From CBDCUC01 sp965222485 (GTDB taxonomy: Bacteria; Pseudomonadota; Alphaproteobacteria; Rhizobiales; Hyphomicrobiaceae), in assembly GCA_965222485.1 (NCBI GenBank), contig CBDCUC010000039.1, positions 372,001 through 436,000 of the forward strand: a stretch of 64,000 nucleotides of DNA, in the 5' to 3' direction. The number at the start of each line of letters is the position of its first letter. Position 1 is the first letter of the stretch. A program made the translations under genes and the position numbers. The notes under the pieces were generated by a model. It saw only the letters and a list, made by a program, of their open reading frames with translations, was not told where the DNA came from and made no database searches. This document shows, one piece after another, positions 23,082-32,630 of this stretch.

Positions 23082-24770
23082 ATGAGGGCTGCCCAAACCA
23101 GCGCAGCACCCATTAGTGATGAGACACTGCTGAAGCTGTTTGCGCCGCTGGCCGGCCATCGGTTTGCACTCGCTGTTTCCGGCGGGGGCGACAGCATGGC
23201 GCTGATGTATCTTTGTTCTCGATGGTTGGAGTTGCAAAACCGCTCCGGTTCCGCAGGCGCGCCTGTTCCTGAAGGGTTCGGCTCACTTGTTTCGGTCGCC
23301 GCAGAGCCGCTGCCGGGGCCTGCGGAGGGATCAACGACCGATGCAGTTTTGTCAACACACGCCGAGTGGCTCCCCGGTGGCTGTCGCCACAATGCGGAAC
23401 TAGATCCGGCAGGCGGCCCGCGCGTCGTCGTGGTAACGGTTGATCACCAACTACGCCCCTCATCCGCCGATGAAGCGCGTCGGGTTGCTGACATCGCGAA
23501 TACACTGGGGTTTGCACATGCCACATTGATCTGGACTGGCGACAAACCTGAAAAGGGACTGCAGGCCAGCGCTCGCGAAGCACGATATCGCTTGATCGGC
23601 GAATTCCTCGATTACGAGCTTGCGCTGATGTTGGAACGTAGCCAAATCCCGTTGGCCAAACGTCTCCTCGTCACCGCACATACGGCCGAAGACCAGGCCG
23701 AGACGCTTTTGATGCGGTTGGCGCGAGGCAGCGGTATCGATGGCTTGTCGGCGATGCAAGCGGTGACAGGATTGCCCCGCAGAGCACAAACCGGTGACGC
23801 GCTTGATATTGTCGTACGCCCTTTGCTGACCTCCAATCGCGACGGCCTACGCAGCGTGTTGCGTGCGGCTGGGCTCAATTGGTTCGATGACCCGAGCAAC
23901 GAGGACCAAGGCTTCGAGCGCATTCGCATGCGCGGTCTGCTGCCCAGCCTTGCGGAATATGGCCTAACCGTCGCCGATCTTGTCCGTTCTTCGCAGCGCT
24001 TGTCACGTGCACGCATCGCATTGGGACGCGGTGCCGATGCATTTATGACCCGTGCCGTTGACGTGCACAGCGGTGCCTTTGCCAGCATAGATGCGCAGGC
24101 ATTTGCAGATGAGGCGGATGAGATTTGCCTTCGTGTCTTGAACCGGATTCTCAATGCATTCGGCGGCCAAGAACCCGGGCCGCGATTGGTGGGCCTTGAG
24201 GAGTTACTCGCATGGCTGCGAGACACACCAACCCAAGACAACGCTCAAGGGATGACATGCAGTCTCGGCGGGTGCCTCGTTGAAAAACCTCATACGTTGC
24301 AAGAGGGGAGGCGGTTGCTCATCTTTCGAGAACCAGGCCGTAACAAGTTGCCAAGGCAGGAGCTGATGCCGGGCGGAAGCATCATCTGGGATCGCCGGTT
24401 CAAGATCACCCTTGATGCAGCTGAGCCCGAAGGTATCCAGGTTGCGCCTCTCGAACGGCAAGGTTGGACAACACTGAAACGTGCATTGCAAGACGCAGGA
24501 GCAGAATACGCGCAAGCAATTGGGCATAGTCTGCCTGAACGTGCAGCCGTTACCTTGCCGGCGCTGTGGCGCGGGAAAGACCTGGTCGGTGTGCCGCACC
24601 TTACTCACATCTGGAACGAGCTTGCACGGAAGTCGTCGCAACACGAGATTGCAGGTGGCAGCGGCGCGAAATCGCCCGTGCACGCCAAAGTGCACTTCAT
24701 TGCGCTGGAGCCGCACCAGCCGCCGCAGCCGATCTACTATCGCCCCGTGCAGGCGCCCAACGAGCGCTAG
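23082..24770 (+). CDS. tilS: tRNA(Ile)-lysidine synthase TilS
   Basis: TilS attaches lysine to C34 of the CAU-anticodon isoleucine tRNA so that it reads AUA. The 562-residue protein has the PP-loop SGGGDS at residues 33-38 and the second motif VVTVDHQLRPSSADEARRVA. It also has LLVTAHTAEDQAETLLMRLA, RGSGIDGLSAM and VVRPLL. The C-terminal substrate-binding domain follows. Between the PP-loop helix and VDHQLR lies an insertion of about 60 residues, rich in Gly/Pro/Ala, which the usual protein lacks. The gene is essential and probably co-transcribed with cpoB. Confidence 0.95.
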   Translation: MRAAQTSAAPISDETLLKLFAPLAGHRFALAVSGGGDSMALMYLCSRWLELQNRSGSAGAPVPEGFGSLVSVAAEPLPGPAEGSTTDAVLSTHAEWLPGGCRHNAELDPAGGPRVVVVTVDHQLRPSSADEARRVADIANTLGFAHATLIWTGDKPEKGLQASAREARYRLIGEFLDYELALMLERSQIPLAKRLLVTAHTAEDQAETLLMRLARGSGIDGLSAMQAVTGLPRRAQTGDALDIVVRPLLTSNRDGLRSVLRAAGLNWFDDPSNEDQGFERIRMRGLLPSLAEYGLTVADLVRSSQRLSRARIALGRGADAFMTRAVDVHSGAFASIDAQAFADEADEICLRVLNRILNAFGGQEPGPRLVGLEELLAWLRDTPTQDNAQGMTCSLGGCLVEKPHTLQEGRRLLIFREPGRNKLPRQELMPGGSIIWDRRFKITLDAAEPEGIQVAPLERQGWTTLKRALQDAGAEYAQAIGHSLPERAAVTLPALWRGKDLVGVPHLTHIWNELARKSSQHEIAGGSGAKSPVHAKVHFIALEPHQPPQPIYYRPVQAPNER

Positions 24771-25297
24771 CTGTGCAATGTGCGATTGGAGGTCGAGAAA
24801 ATGTCGCCTTTGCGCGTGCCCACTAGCCCTGGATTGAACGGAAAGCGGTCCTCATGTGCCGATCCCGGTACGGCCCGGGTTTTGCCTATTACAAGGGCAT
24901 TCTGCCGTTTCCCGCGGAAATGACCCGAATTGGGGCAATGGGCGTACCAAAAAACAGTGAATTGGTGTGAACGGCGGCAGAATTCAGGATCGGGTGAGAT
25001 TGGCAAACCTTGGGGTGGTTACTATGTTAAGGCAACGTCTGCAGACCGGGACACCGGCTCTGCCACGGTTCGAATGAGGCACATGAGGCTCCCTTGGCCG
25101 CACGTCGAAACGGTTGGTTCGAATAAAACCGTTCAAATACAATCGGATGAGGTACTATCACGCAGACCTGCTCCACCGCGACTGACCGCGCGGACACCGA
25201 TACGCACCGCCAGGCCAGCCAAACGCTGGGAATAGGGTGCCGTCCGCAAATTCGTTTGGCGTGATAATGAATAGCAGGCTCTAACTGGGAAACACGG
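24771..25297 (+). other. Intergenic region before ftsH
   Basis: About 530 bases with no supported gene. It contains the inverted repeat AACGGTT-N11-AACCGTT (25109-25115 and 25127-25133), possibly an operator. The leader of ftsH follows; I could not recognise a heat-shock (RpoH) promoter by eye. Confidence 0.4.
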
Positions 25298-27235
25298 ATG
25301 AACTCAAACTTCCAGAAGCTGGCGATCTGGGTTGCCATCATTGTTCTGCTGGCGGCGCTGTTCAATATTTTTAACAACCCGTCAAAGGGCACACGCGCCA
25401 ACGAGATCACCTACTCGGAATTCCTCAACGCGGTTGAGTCGGGTGAAGTGAGCGAAGCAACGCTTGCCGGCACCCGCATCACAGGCAAGATGCGGGGCAA
25501 CGCTGGTAACTTCACCACGTATGCGCCCAACGATCCCGGCTTGGTCGATCGCTTGCGGCAGAAGAATATCAACTTCAAGGCAAGCCCCAGCGCCGATGAG
25601 GTGCCATCGATTTTGAGCGTGCTGCTCAACTGGTTCCCCATGCTGCTTTTGATCGCGGTGTGGATCTTCTTCATGCGCCAGATGCAGTCTGGTTCCGGCC
25701 GCGCCATGGGCTTTGGCAAATCACGTGCAAAGCTCTTAACAGAGCGCCATGGCCGTGTGACGTTTGAAGACGTAGCCGGTGTCGATGAGGCTAAGGCAGA
25801 CCTTCAGGAAATCGTTGAATTCCTGCGCGACCCGCAAAAGTTCCAAAGGCTGGGCGGACGCATTCCGCGCGGTGCCTTGCTGGTAGGCCCCCCGGGCACC
25901 GGTAAGACCCTCATTGCACGTGCGGTAGCCGGCGAAGCCAATGTTCCCTTCTTCACCATCTCCGGTTCAGACTTTGTCGAAATGTTTGTCGGCGTCGGTG
26001 CAAGTCGTGTGCGTGACATGTTCGATCAAGCAAAAAAGAACGCGCCCTGCATCATTTTCATTGATGAAATTGATGCTGTCGGCCGGCACCGGGGCGCAGG
26101 CCTCGGCGGTGGTAACGACGAGCGCGAGCAAACGCTCAATCAGTTACTTGTCGAGATGGATGGTTTCGAGGCGAATGAGGGCGTCATTATCATCGCTGCA
26201 ACCAACAGACCTGATGTTCTGGATCCGGCGCTGTTGCGTCCTGGCCGCTTCGACCGTCAGATCGTTGTGCCCAATCCAGACGTCGCAGGCCGCGAAAAAA
26301 TTCTCAAGGTTCACATGCGCAAGGTGCCGGTCGCTCCCGACATCGATGCACGCGTGATCGCGCGCGGAACCCCGGGATTCTCCGGCGCCGACTTGGCCAA
26401 CCTCGTTAACGAGGCCGCCCTGCTGGCCGCGCGCAGAAACAAGCGGCTGGTGACCCAGGCTGAGTTTGAAGATTCGAAAGACAAGGTGATGATGGGTGCC
26501 GAGAGGCGCTCCATGGCCATGACCGAGGAAGAAAAACTCGCAACCGCATATCATGAGGCAGGCCACGCAATCGTAAATATTGTAGCACCGGGCAATGACC
26601 CCTTGCACAAGGTTACGATTATTCCGCGAGGTCGCGCGCTCGGCGTCACCATGAGTTTGCCTGAACGCGACAAGCTCAGTTATTCGAAAGAATGGTGCGA
26701 GGGCAAGATTGCCATGGCGTTCGGCGGACGAGTTGCCGAGCAGATTATCTATGGCAAGGAGCATCTCAACACCGGTGCTGCGAGCGACATCAGCCAGGCG
26801 ACCAACATTGCCAAGAGCATGGTGACGGAGTGGGGTATGAGCGACAAGCTCGGACCCTTGCTATACAGCGACAATCAGCAGGAAGTCTTTTTGGGTCGCT
26901 CCGTAACGCAGCAGCAAAATATGTCTGAGGACACGGCACGGCTGATTGACGAGGAGGTCCGGCGCATCGTCACCACCGGCGAGCAGCGCGCGTGGGAAAT
27001 CCTGACCGAGCGCCGTCAAGAGCTGGAAGCGATCACCCAGGCGCTGATGGAATATGAGACCATCACCGGTTCAGAGGTCGAAGCTTTGATGCGGGGTGAG
27101 AAGATCGTGCGCGAAAGTGATGACGACCGGACGGACGGGCCAGTTGGTTCCGCTGTTCCATCTGCCGGCACGCCGGTCACGCCACGCCAGGAGCCTGACC
27201 CGGACTCCGGTGGCATGGAACCCCAGCCATCGTGA
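25298..27235 (+). CDS. ftsH: ATP-dependent zinc metalloprotease FtsH
   Basis: FtsH is a membrane-anchored hexameric AAA+ protease that degrades misfolded membrane proteins and some regulators. The 645-residue protein has two membrane helices (about 8-26 and 105-124). AAA motifs follow: Walker A GPPGTGKTLIARAVAGEA near 198, Walker B IIFIDEIDAVGRHRGAGLGG, and second region of homology ATNRPDVLDPALLRPGRFDR. The zinc site is HEAGH near 418. The C-terminal tail is Pro/Asp-rich. Its place after tilS and before folP and glmM is conserved in alphaproteobacteria. Confidence 0.98.
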   Translation: MNSNFQKLAIWVAIIVLLAALFNIFNNPSKGTRANEITYSEFLNAVESGEVSEATLAGTRITGKMRGNAGNFTTYAPNDPGLVDRLRQKNINFKASPSADEVPSILSVLLNWFPMLLLIAVWIFFMRQMQSGSGRAMGFGKSRAKLLTERHGRVTFEDVAGVDEAKADLQEIVEFLRDPQKFQRLGGRIPRGALLVGPPGTGKTLIARAVAGEANVPFFTISGSDFVEMFVGVGASRVRDMFDQAKKNAPCIIFIDEIDAVGRHRGAGLGGGNDEREQTLNQLLVEMDGFEANEGVIIIAATNRPDVLDPALLRPGRFDRQIVVPNPDVAGREKILKVHMRKVPVAPDIDARVIARGTPGFSGADLANLVNEAALLAARRNKRLVTQAEFEDSKDKVMMGAERRSMAMTEEEKLATAYHEAGHAIVNIVAPGNDPLHKVTIIPRGRALGVTMSLPERDKLSYSKEWCEGKIAMAFGGRVAEQIIYGKEHLNTGAASDISQATNIAKSMVTEWGMSDKLGPLLYSDNQQEVFLGRSVTQQQNMSEDTARLIDEEVRRIVTTGEQRAWEILTERRQELEAITQALMEYETITGSEVEALMRGEKIVRESDDDRTDGPVGSAVPSAGTPVTPRQEPDPDSGGMEPQPS

Positions 27236-27290
27236 TCTGGGGCATTGACCGAATAGGTTGACCGACCAAACAGCTTGATAACAGTGACCA

Positions 27291-27343
27291 CCTGCCTTAT
27301 TGGCAGGCAATCATGGGCCGCCGGGGACCTCTTCGGCGGCCCA
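27291..27343 (+). terminator. Two successive hairpins between ftsH and folP
   Basis: CCTGCC-TTATT-GGCAGG (27291-27307) is followed by a 10-bp perfect stem TGGGCCGCCG/CGGCGGCCCA (27314-27323 with 27334-27343). No T tract follows, so a classical terminator is unlikely. They may attenuate or stabilise the ftsH-folP transcript. Confidence 0.45.
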
Positions 27344-27392
27344 GTTCGGTCTTACCTGTAAACGCTGCCCATGCGGCAAACGGGATTACGCA

Positions 27393-28535
27393 ATGCAGCG
27401 CTCCCTTTATCTTCGTCCCCTAGGCTTTGTCGCCACCGCACCTACCCGACGTGGAGATGCGCAAGACGGTCCCGCTCCGTGCGGACTGCCACTCGCGGGC
27501 GGACCGCTGTCGTTCACTGCGCTGGAGGTGATCGAACGCTCTGGCATGGCAGGGGGGAACGCCGCCTCCGACGCACCACCATCCACAGGTGCCGCGGCGC
27601 GGCGCGTCATAGACTTGGCCGAGTTCTTTGAGCGTGACTGGGGCCGCCACACCATGCCGGCATCTGATCTATTTGAAAACGTGCGCAGCCCGCGTCCGCG
27701 CATCGCCGGGCTTAGTTTCGATCGCCCACGCATTATGGGCATCGTCAACGTGACCCCCGACAGTTTTTCAGATGGTGGCAGCTTCGCCAACGTGCAGGCG
27801 GCCGTCGACCATGCCCTGGCTCTGGTTGAGGCGGGTGCGGATATTCTCGATATCGGCGGCGAATCAACGCGCCCGGGGTCGGACACTGTCGGGGAAGATG
27901 AGGAACTCCGTCGCGTGCTGCCGGTGCTTGAGGCCCTGCGAGCAAAAACGGACGTATTGATATCGGTTGACACGCGCAAAGCTGCCGTCATGCGCAGGGC
28001 TGCCGAAGCCGGCGCCGACATCCTCAACGATGTTTCCGCGCTGACATACGATGCAGACGCACTTGAGGTTGCAGCCGACACAGGCCTGCCCGTCATGCTC
28101 ATGCATGCGCAAGGTGATCCCAAGACCATGAACGACGATCCGCAGTATTCCGACGTCGTGCTGGACGTATTTGATTTCCTTGAACGGCGCATTGCAGCTT
28201 GCGAAGCCGCCGGCATCCCACGTTCCAAGCTCATTGCAGATCCGGGCATAGGATTTGGCAAACACTTGCACCACAACGTCGCCGTCCTCGCTGCCATGAG
28301 CATTTATCACGCACTCGGCGTTCCCATCCTGCTTGGCGCAAGCCGCAAAAAGCTTATCGGCCAATTGTGCAATGTGGACGATCCAAAGGCGCGCGTGCCA
28401 GGTTCGCTGGCGGCCGCATTATCGTCGATTGCCCAGGGTGTGCAGATCGTGCGCGTACATGATGTGGCTGAGACCAAACAGGCAATTTCCGTTTGGCAGG
28501 CGGCGTTGTTCGGCAGCGAAACGGCCGCTCTTTAG
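27393..28535 (+). CDS. folP: Dihydropteroate synthase
   Basis: FolP condenses p-aminobenzoate with hydroxymethyldihydropterin pyrophosphate in folate synthesis and is the sulphonamide target. The 380-residue product has the family signatures IMGIVNVTPDSFSDGGSF near residue 115 and DILDIGGESTRPGSDTV. It also has DILNDVSALT, MLMHAQGDPKTMNDDPQYSD, IADPGIGFGKHLHHNV and LLGASRKKLIG. An N-terminal extension of about 100 residues (YLRPLGFVATAP, PLAGGPLSFTALEVIER) is typical of Hyphomicrobiales DHPS. ATG at 27393 retains it. It follows ftsH and converges with the next gene. Confidence 0.95.
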   Translation: MQRSLYLRPLGFVATAPTRRGDAQDGPAPCGLPLAGGPLSFTALEVIERSGMAGGNAASDAPPSTGAAARRVIDLAEFFERDWGRHTMPASDLFENVRSPRPRIAGLSFDRPRIMGIVNVTPDSFSDGGSFANVQAAVDHALALVEAGADILDIGGESTRPGSDTVGEDEELRRVLPVLEALRAKTDVLISVDTRKAAVMRRAAEAGADILNDVSALTYDADALEVAADTGLPVMLMHAQGDPKTMNDDPQYSDVVLDVFDFLERRIAACEAAGIPRSKLIADPGIGFGKHLHHNVAVLAAMSIYHALGVPILLGASRKKLIGQLCNVDDPKARVPGSLAAALSSIAQGVQIVRVHDVAETKQAISVWQAALFGSETAAL

Positions 28536-28555
28536 CTTCAACTGCTTGATGAGTG

Positions 28556-29167
28556 TTAGCTCGCGGCCGCACGTCGGTCTGCGATACGTTGCAACGCCCC
28601 CTGCACGATCGCTTCGCGCAAATCCGCCACGCCTGTGACCGATTGTTCGACGCCAAGGTGCTGGGCCTCGGCAAGTTGGCGCAAATGCGACGCTTCCTTA
28701 ATGTCGGTGAGTAGCGCTCTCAGGCCCTTTTCACCCTGCCGTGCTAGCACTACGACAGCGCTGAATGCATGTGGATCGAAGTTACCCGTTGCGTCCGAAC
28801 CGTCGTTTGGTGCGCTGTCATCCGATACCGCGTCAGGCGCAATCCACGGTGCGCCGGCTTCCGTGTCCATGCCAGGAAGATCGGCTTGCGCCGCCGGCGA
28901 GCGTGTCCCGGCTCTCTTTCCCCGCTTGCGTCTTGTTGGACGACCTGACTTTGCCGAACGTAATGCCTGGTCTTGAGCTGTGTTGTCTGCAGGTGTTTGT
29001 TCGGCCTGCGGCTCCAGATCCCAAACGATCATGCGGTTGACATAGCGCGATGTCCGCTCCGCCAACCGTTCCGCCAGAACCGCATCAACCTGTGGGTCTG
29101 CAACAAAGACTGAGCGGAAAAACCGCTTCATCCGTTCGCCGGGCCAAAGTTGAGTTGGGTTTGCCAT
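28556..29167 (-). CDS. Hypothetical protein, possible partner of the adjacent ParA
   Basis: A 203-residue soluble protein. Residues 1-55 form an N-terminal helical region (MKRFFRSVFVADPQVDAVLA, RYVNRMIVWDLEP). A disordered basic-then-acidic middle with SGRPTRRKRGKRAGTRSP follows. The C-terminal helical part contains VVVLARQGEKGLRALLTDIK and LREAIVQGALQRIADRRA. I recognise no family. It lies 75 bases downstream of the parA-like gene on the same strand and is probably co-transcribed. ParA-type ATPases usually work with a neighbour that has a basic, disordered region, so this could be the partner or cargo adaptor (inference). Confidence 0.7.
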   Translation of the reverse strand: MANPTQLWPGERMKRFFRSVFVADPQVDAVLAERLAERTSRYVNRMIVWDLEPQAEQTPADNTAQDQALRSAKSGRPTRRKRGKRAGTRSPAAQADLPGMDTEAGAPWIAPDAVSDDSAPNDGSDATGNFDPHAFSAVVVLARQGEKGLRALLTDIKEASHLRQLAEAQHLGVEQSVTGVADLREAIVQGALQRIADRRAAAS

Positions 29168-29241
29168 AATTGTTCAAGCCCACATTCTCACAATTCCATC
29201 ACAACTCTACACTGCCCCTACTGATCTGTCAGCGCTGAGAA

Positions 29242-30129
29242 CTAATCAATCGGAAAGCCAAATTTCACGAGCGCCTCAAGTTCCGAGTGCAAATCGCGCA
29301 GATCGCTCGTTGCATCGCCGTACTTGGTTTCGATGTCCTTGCGGTCCGCCGACCAGTCAAAGGCATTGGCAATGCCGTCGCGTTGTGGGAGCTGGGTATT
29401 CAAAAGCGGGTGCACGAGCCCGATTTCATCAATGAGATTGCGTTCCCGGCCGCTCGATCGGACGTAATTTGCAAGGCAGGCGTAGCGCCGCTTTTCAATA
29501 GGGATATCGACCAGGTCGTCGTAGTTGCGCGCATCCTGGATCAGCATTGCGATCCGATCGACAGCGAAAACGGAAACATAATCCGGTCGAAACGGAACAA
29601 GTGTTTTGTCAGCGACGCTAAGGGCGGCCAATGCGGCAAATGACAGACCAGGCGCGCAATCGAAGATGACGACGTCGAAGTCGGATTCGAAACGTTTCAG
29701 GAGACGCTTCAATTTGCCTTTGACCCGGTTTCCAACCACCTCGGGATCGGAAGATTCACGCGCCTCTTTTGTGTAAAGCTCGCCTTGAACATCTTCCAGC
29801 AGCAGTGAGCCGGGCAATACCGATATGGGAGGAGCGCCACCGTCTGCGAGCGCGACATCGCCCACTTGGTGCACAACGTACTCGTGTGGCGCGCCCGGCA
29901 CCTCATCGAAAAGATCGAAAAAGTAGTCGGCAATTGTCTGGTTGGCACGGCGAGCCTTATCCCAGCCCTGACCACCCATGAGGATCAGCGACGCGTTGCA
30001 CTGCTGATCAAGATCAATGAGAAGGACGCGTTTGCCGCCCCAAACCGACAAGGCATGCGCCGTCATGACGGCAACAGTGGATTTGCCGACGCCGCCCTTG
30101 CGGTTCGCAATGGCTAGAAAGAATGCCAT
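29242..30129 (-). CDS. ParA-family (MinD/ParA) ATPase, orphan
   Basis: A 295-residue Walker-type ATPase of the ParA/MinD superfamily, which moves DNA, proteins or complexes using the nucleoid or membrane. It has the deviant Walker A ANRKGGVGKSTVAVMTAHAL (residues 8-27), VLLIDLDQQCNASLIL, and Walker B DFDVVIFDCAPGLSFAA. The ATG at 30129 follows AGAGGG and gives the expected short N-terminus MAFFLAIANRKGG. No parB or parS is nearby, so it is not the chromosome-segregation ParA. It lies between folP and glmM, opposite to both. Confidence 0.88.
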   Translation of the reverse strand: MAFFLAIANRKGGVGKSTVAVMTAHALSVWGGKRVLLIDLDQQCNASLILMGGQGWDKARRANQTIADYFFDLFDEVPGAPHEYVVHQVGDVALADGGAPPISVLPGSLLLEDVQGELYTKEARESSDPEVVGNRVKGKLKRLLKRFESDFDVVIFDCAPGLSFAALAALSVADKTLVPFRPDYVSVFAVDRIAMLIQDARNYDDLVDIPIEKRRYACLANYVRSSGRERNLIDEIGLVHPLLNTQLPQRDGIANAFDWSADRKDIETKYGDATSDLRDLHSELEALVKFGFPID

Positions 30130-30669
30130 GAAGCCCTCTTCTTGAAACTGCCGTACGAATTTTTCCCCTGGCACCGGGACGACGGCGGGCAAGGAGCACG
30201 ACGTCATCTTGCGATGTCAGCGCCATGCGCCGAACCCACGACGCGGGCCAACTCGGGGGCAGACACGCTTGTTGGTGGCAGGCAGACCTGTTTGATCCGT
30301 AGCGCTTAGCACATTAGCCTCTGGCAAGGCCACCTTACGCGGCAATTGTGAATGGAGGGCTTTTTGGGGGCGGGTCGGGTCTTGGCTGATACTTAATTTT
30401 TGGGGATATCGGGGAGCAATCGGTCGTCGTTCTACTCGCGGAGACTGTAAGGATTACACACACGATTTGAAGTGAGTCGCGTGTTTTCTGGCGGCATAGT
30501 ATGCATGGTCTTTTCTGCTGGCATAGGTACTGCTGAAACGACACCAGGCGCCGCCGAGCCGTGATGTCATGAGGCTACCGGCCGGGAGAAAAATCGGGCC
30601 TCGATCGAGCTGCCGGCCCTGGCCTGACCAAAGACCATGACTGACCGCAGATTTTCATAGGGACACCGC
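30130..30669. other. Intergenic region between divergent parA-like gene and glmM
   Basis: About 540 bases with short frames only. It carries the promoters of the ParA-partner pair (minus) and glmM (plus). A locally AT-richer stretch lies at 30385-30410, but I can assign no specific element. Confidence 0.4.
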
Positions 30670-32031
30670 ATGTCGCGACGTTATTTCGGAACCGATGGTA
30701 TTCGCGGATTGGCCAACAGCCATCCCATGACGTCCGAGGTGGCCTTGAAGGTCGGGATGGCAGCGGGAAAGCTGTTTCAGGCGGATACGCATAACCATCG
30801 TCACCGTGTTGTCATAGGCAAAGATACCAGGCTGTCGGGCTATATGCTGGAAGCGGCATTGATGTCCGGCTTTACATCTGTCGGTATGGACGTCTTCTTG
30901 CTGGGTCCAATGCCGACGCCTGCTGTTGCCATGCTGACGCGTTCGTTGCGTGCCGATATCGGTGTGATGATTTCCGCCTCCCACAATCGTTTCGACGACA
31001 ATGGTATCAAGCTGTTCGACCCGGATGGGTTCAAAATGTCCGATGAGACAGAGCTTGCAATCGAAAAGCTTATCGACTCAGACAGCAGCGAGCTTCTTGC
31101 CGACGCAGAAGCAATCGGGCGCGCGACACGGGTTGAAAGTGCGCAGGAGCGCTATATTGAATTCGCCAAGCGCACTTTGCCGCGCGAATTCCGCCTGGAT
31201 GGATTGCGCATCGTTATCGACTGCGCCAATGGCGCTGGTTACAAGGTCGCACCTGCAGCGCTATGGGAGCTGGGTGCGGATGTCGTCAGCATCGGCGACG
31301 AGCCGAATGGGCGAAACATCAATGAAAAGTGTGGCTCGACATTTCCCGACACACTGATCACCAAAGTCAACGAGGTGCGTGCCGATCTTGGTATTGCGTT
31401 GGATGGCGACGCCGACCGTGTGGTGATTGTCGACGAGAAGGGAAATATTGTCGACGGCGATCAGCTGATGGCGGTTATTGCCGAAAGCTGGCACAGCCGC
31501 GGTCAGCTTACCGCTGGCGGCATTGTAGCCACTGTCATGAGCAATCTCGGTCTGGAACGCCATTTGAAAGGCATCGGCCTGAAATTGGCACGCACGCCCG
31601 TCGGTGACCGTTATGTCGTCGAGCACATGCGAAAGCACGGATACAACATCGGCGGCGAGCAATCCGGACACATCGTCCTGTCTGACTTCACAACAACCGG
31701 CGATGGGCTCGTGTCAGCGCTACAACTTCTCTCTGTTGTCGTTGCCAGCGACAAACCCGTCTCCGAAATTTGTGCCTGCTTTGAGCACGTGCCGCAGCTC
31801 TTGCGCAACGTACGCTATTCCGGTGGCACGCCGTTGAAGAATGAACGCGTCGGCAAGGCGATCGAGGCTGGCAAGCGCCAACTTGGCAAGACAGGGCGGC
31901 TGGTCATCAGGCCGTCGGGCACGGAACCTGTGATCCGCGTCATGGCTGAAGGAGACGACGAGGCAGTCATCAACAAAGTCGTCGGCGATATCGTCGATGC
32001 CGTTCGCGACGCGACCGAGGAAGCTGCTTGA
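30670..32031 (+). CDS. glmM: Phosphoglucosamine mutase
   Basis: GlmM converts glucosamine 6-phosphate to glucosamine 1-phosphate for peptidoglycan and lipopolysaccharide precursors. The 453-residue protein begins RRYFGTDGIRGLANSHPMTS. It holds the phosphoserine loop GVMISASHNRFDDNGIKLF near residue 100, the magnesium loop GIALDGDADRVVIVDEKG, the sugar-binding GGEQSGHIVLSDFTTTGDGL, and the phosphate-binding RPSGTEPVIRVMAEG. All catalytic motifs are intact and the length is standard. In relatives it directly follows ftsH-folP; here two minus-strand genes intervene. Confidence 0.97.
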   Translation: MSRRYFGTDGIRGLANSHPMTSEVALKVGMAAGKLFQADTHNHRHRVVIGKDTRLSGYMLEAALMSGFTSVGMDVFLLGPMPTPAVAMLTRSLRADIGVMISASHNRFDDNGIKLFDPDGFKMSDETELAIEKLIDSDSSELLADAEAIGRATRVESAQERYIEFAKRTLPREFRLDGLRIVIDCANGAGYKVAPAALWELGADVVSIGDEPNGRNINEKCGSTFPDTLITKVNEVRADLGIALDGDADRVVIVDEKGNIVDGDQLMAVIAESWHSRGQLTAGGIVATVMSNLGLERHLKGIGLKLARTPVGDRYVVEHMRKHGYNIGGEQSGHIVLSDFTTTGDGLVSALQLLSVVVASDKPVSEICACFEHVPQLLRNVRYSGGTPLKNERVGKAIEAGKRQLGKTGRLVIRPSGTEPVIRVMAEGDDEAVINKVVGDIVDAVRDATEEAA

Positions 32032-32630
32032 ACCGGGCCCATAAAGCTCCCCTGTCGGCTGCTCCCACACTCTTGTCAGCTCGGATAATGCCCGATAGCG
32101 GCCATCGCGCCAGACTAAGAGACGCTCGACCGCACGCAATCACTTGCGGCGACCAGGGGTGATTCGCCCGCGATAACGCTCAAACAACCAGCCTGCCAGA
32201 CCGGCTGGGCTCCTGATACCAATCGCAAATTGCTGTCGGTGCAGTCTTTTTTTTGGACCACGCCATTTTGGGTCAGGAATTAAGTGTCCTTTAAGGTCTC
32301 TCGCCCACTCTCATAACCCAGACCTGTAGTGCGTCACCTGTTCGAAGGCCCATGTGCGGCGACAGCCGACTTGATGGCCGGGGGAAGTAGAGAGCGGTTG
32401 GCGACCTTGGCGGTGCGCGCAAAAAAGTGCGCAAACGCTCATCGCACGACGCGTGACGCCTCATATGTGAGATCGCCGGAATATCGCGGTCTTCGATCCT
32501 CGAACAGAACTCGTGAAAGCTTATCGCTCGCCTGGCCCGCGCGGCCCGAGCAACTGCATTTGACATCAAGGCCCTGGCGGGGACCGGCAACACGGATTGG
32601 ACACGCCGAGGAAATGAGGGATCGACGCAC
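32032..32630 (+). other. Intergenic region with a CtrA-type box
   Basis: About 600 bases without a convincing gene; frames on both strands lack recognisable products. It contains a T8 run (32247-32254) without a clear stem and a CtrA-type site at 32280-32294. Confidence 0.4.
32280..32294 (+). promoter_or_regulatory. CtrA-type binding site
   Basis: TTAAGTGTCCTTTAA matches TTAA-N7-TTAA; the next base is G rather than the preferred C. It lies about 340 bases before the outer membrane protein gene. Confidence 0.4.

Noticed and set aside
25111..25135. GGTTCGAAT, resembling a tRNA T-loop, upstream of ftsH
   Set aside because: No acceptor stem, D arm or anticodon arm can be formed around it.
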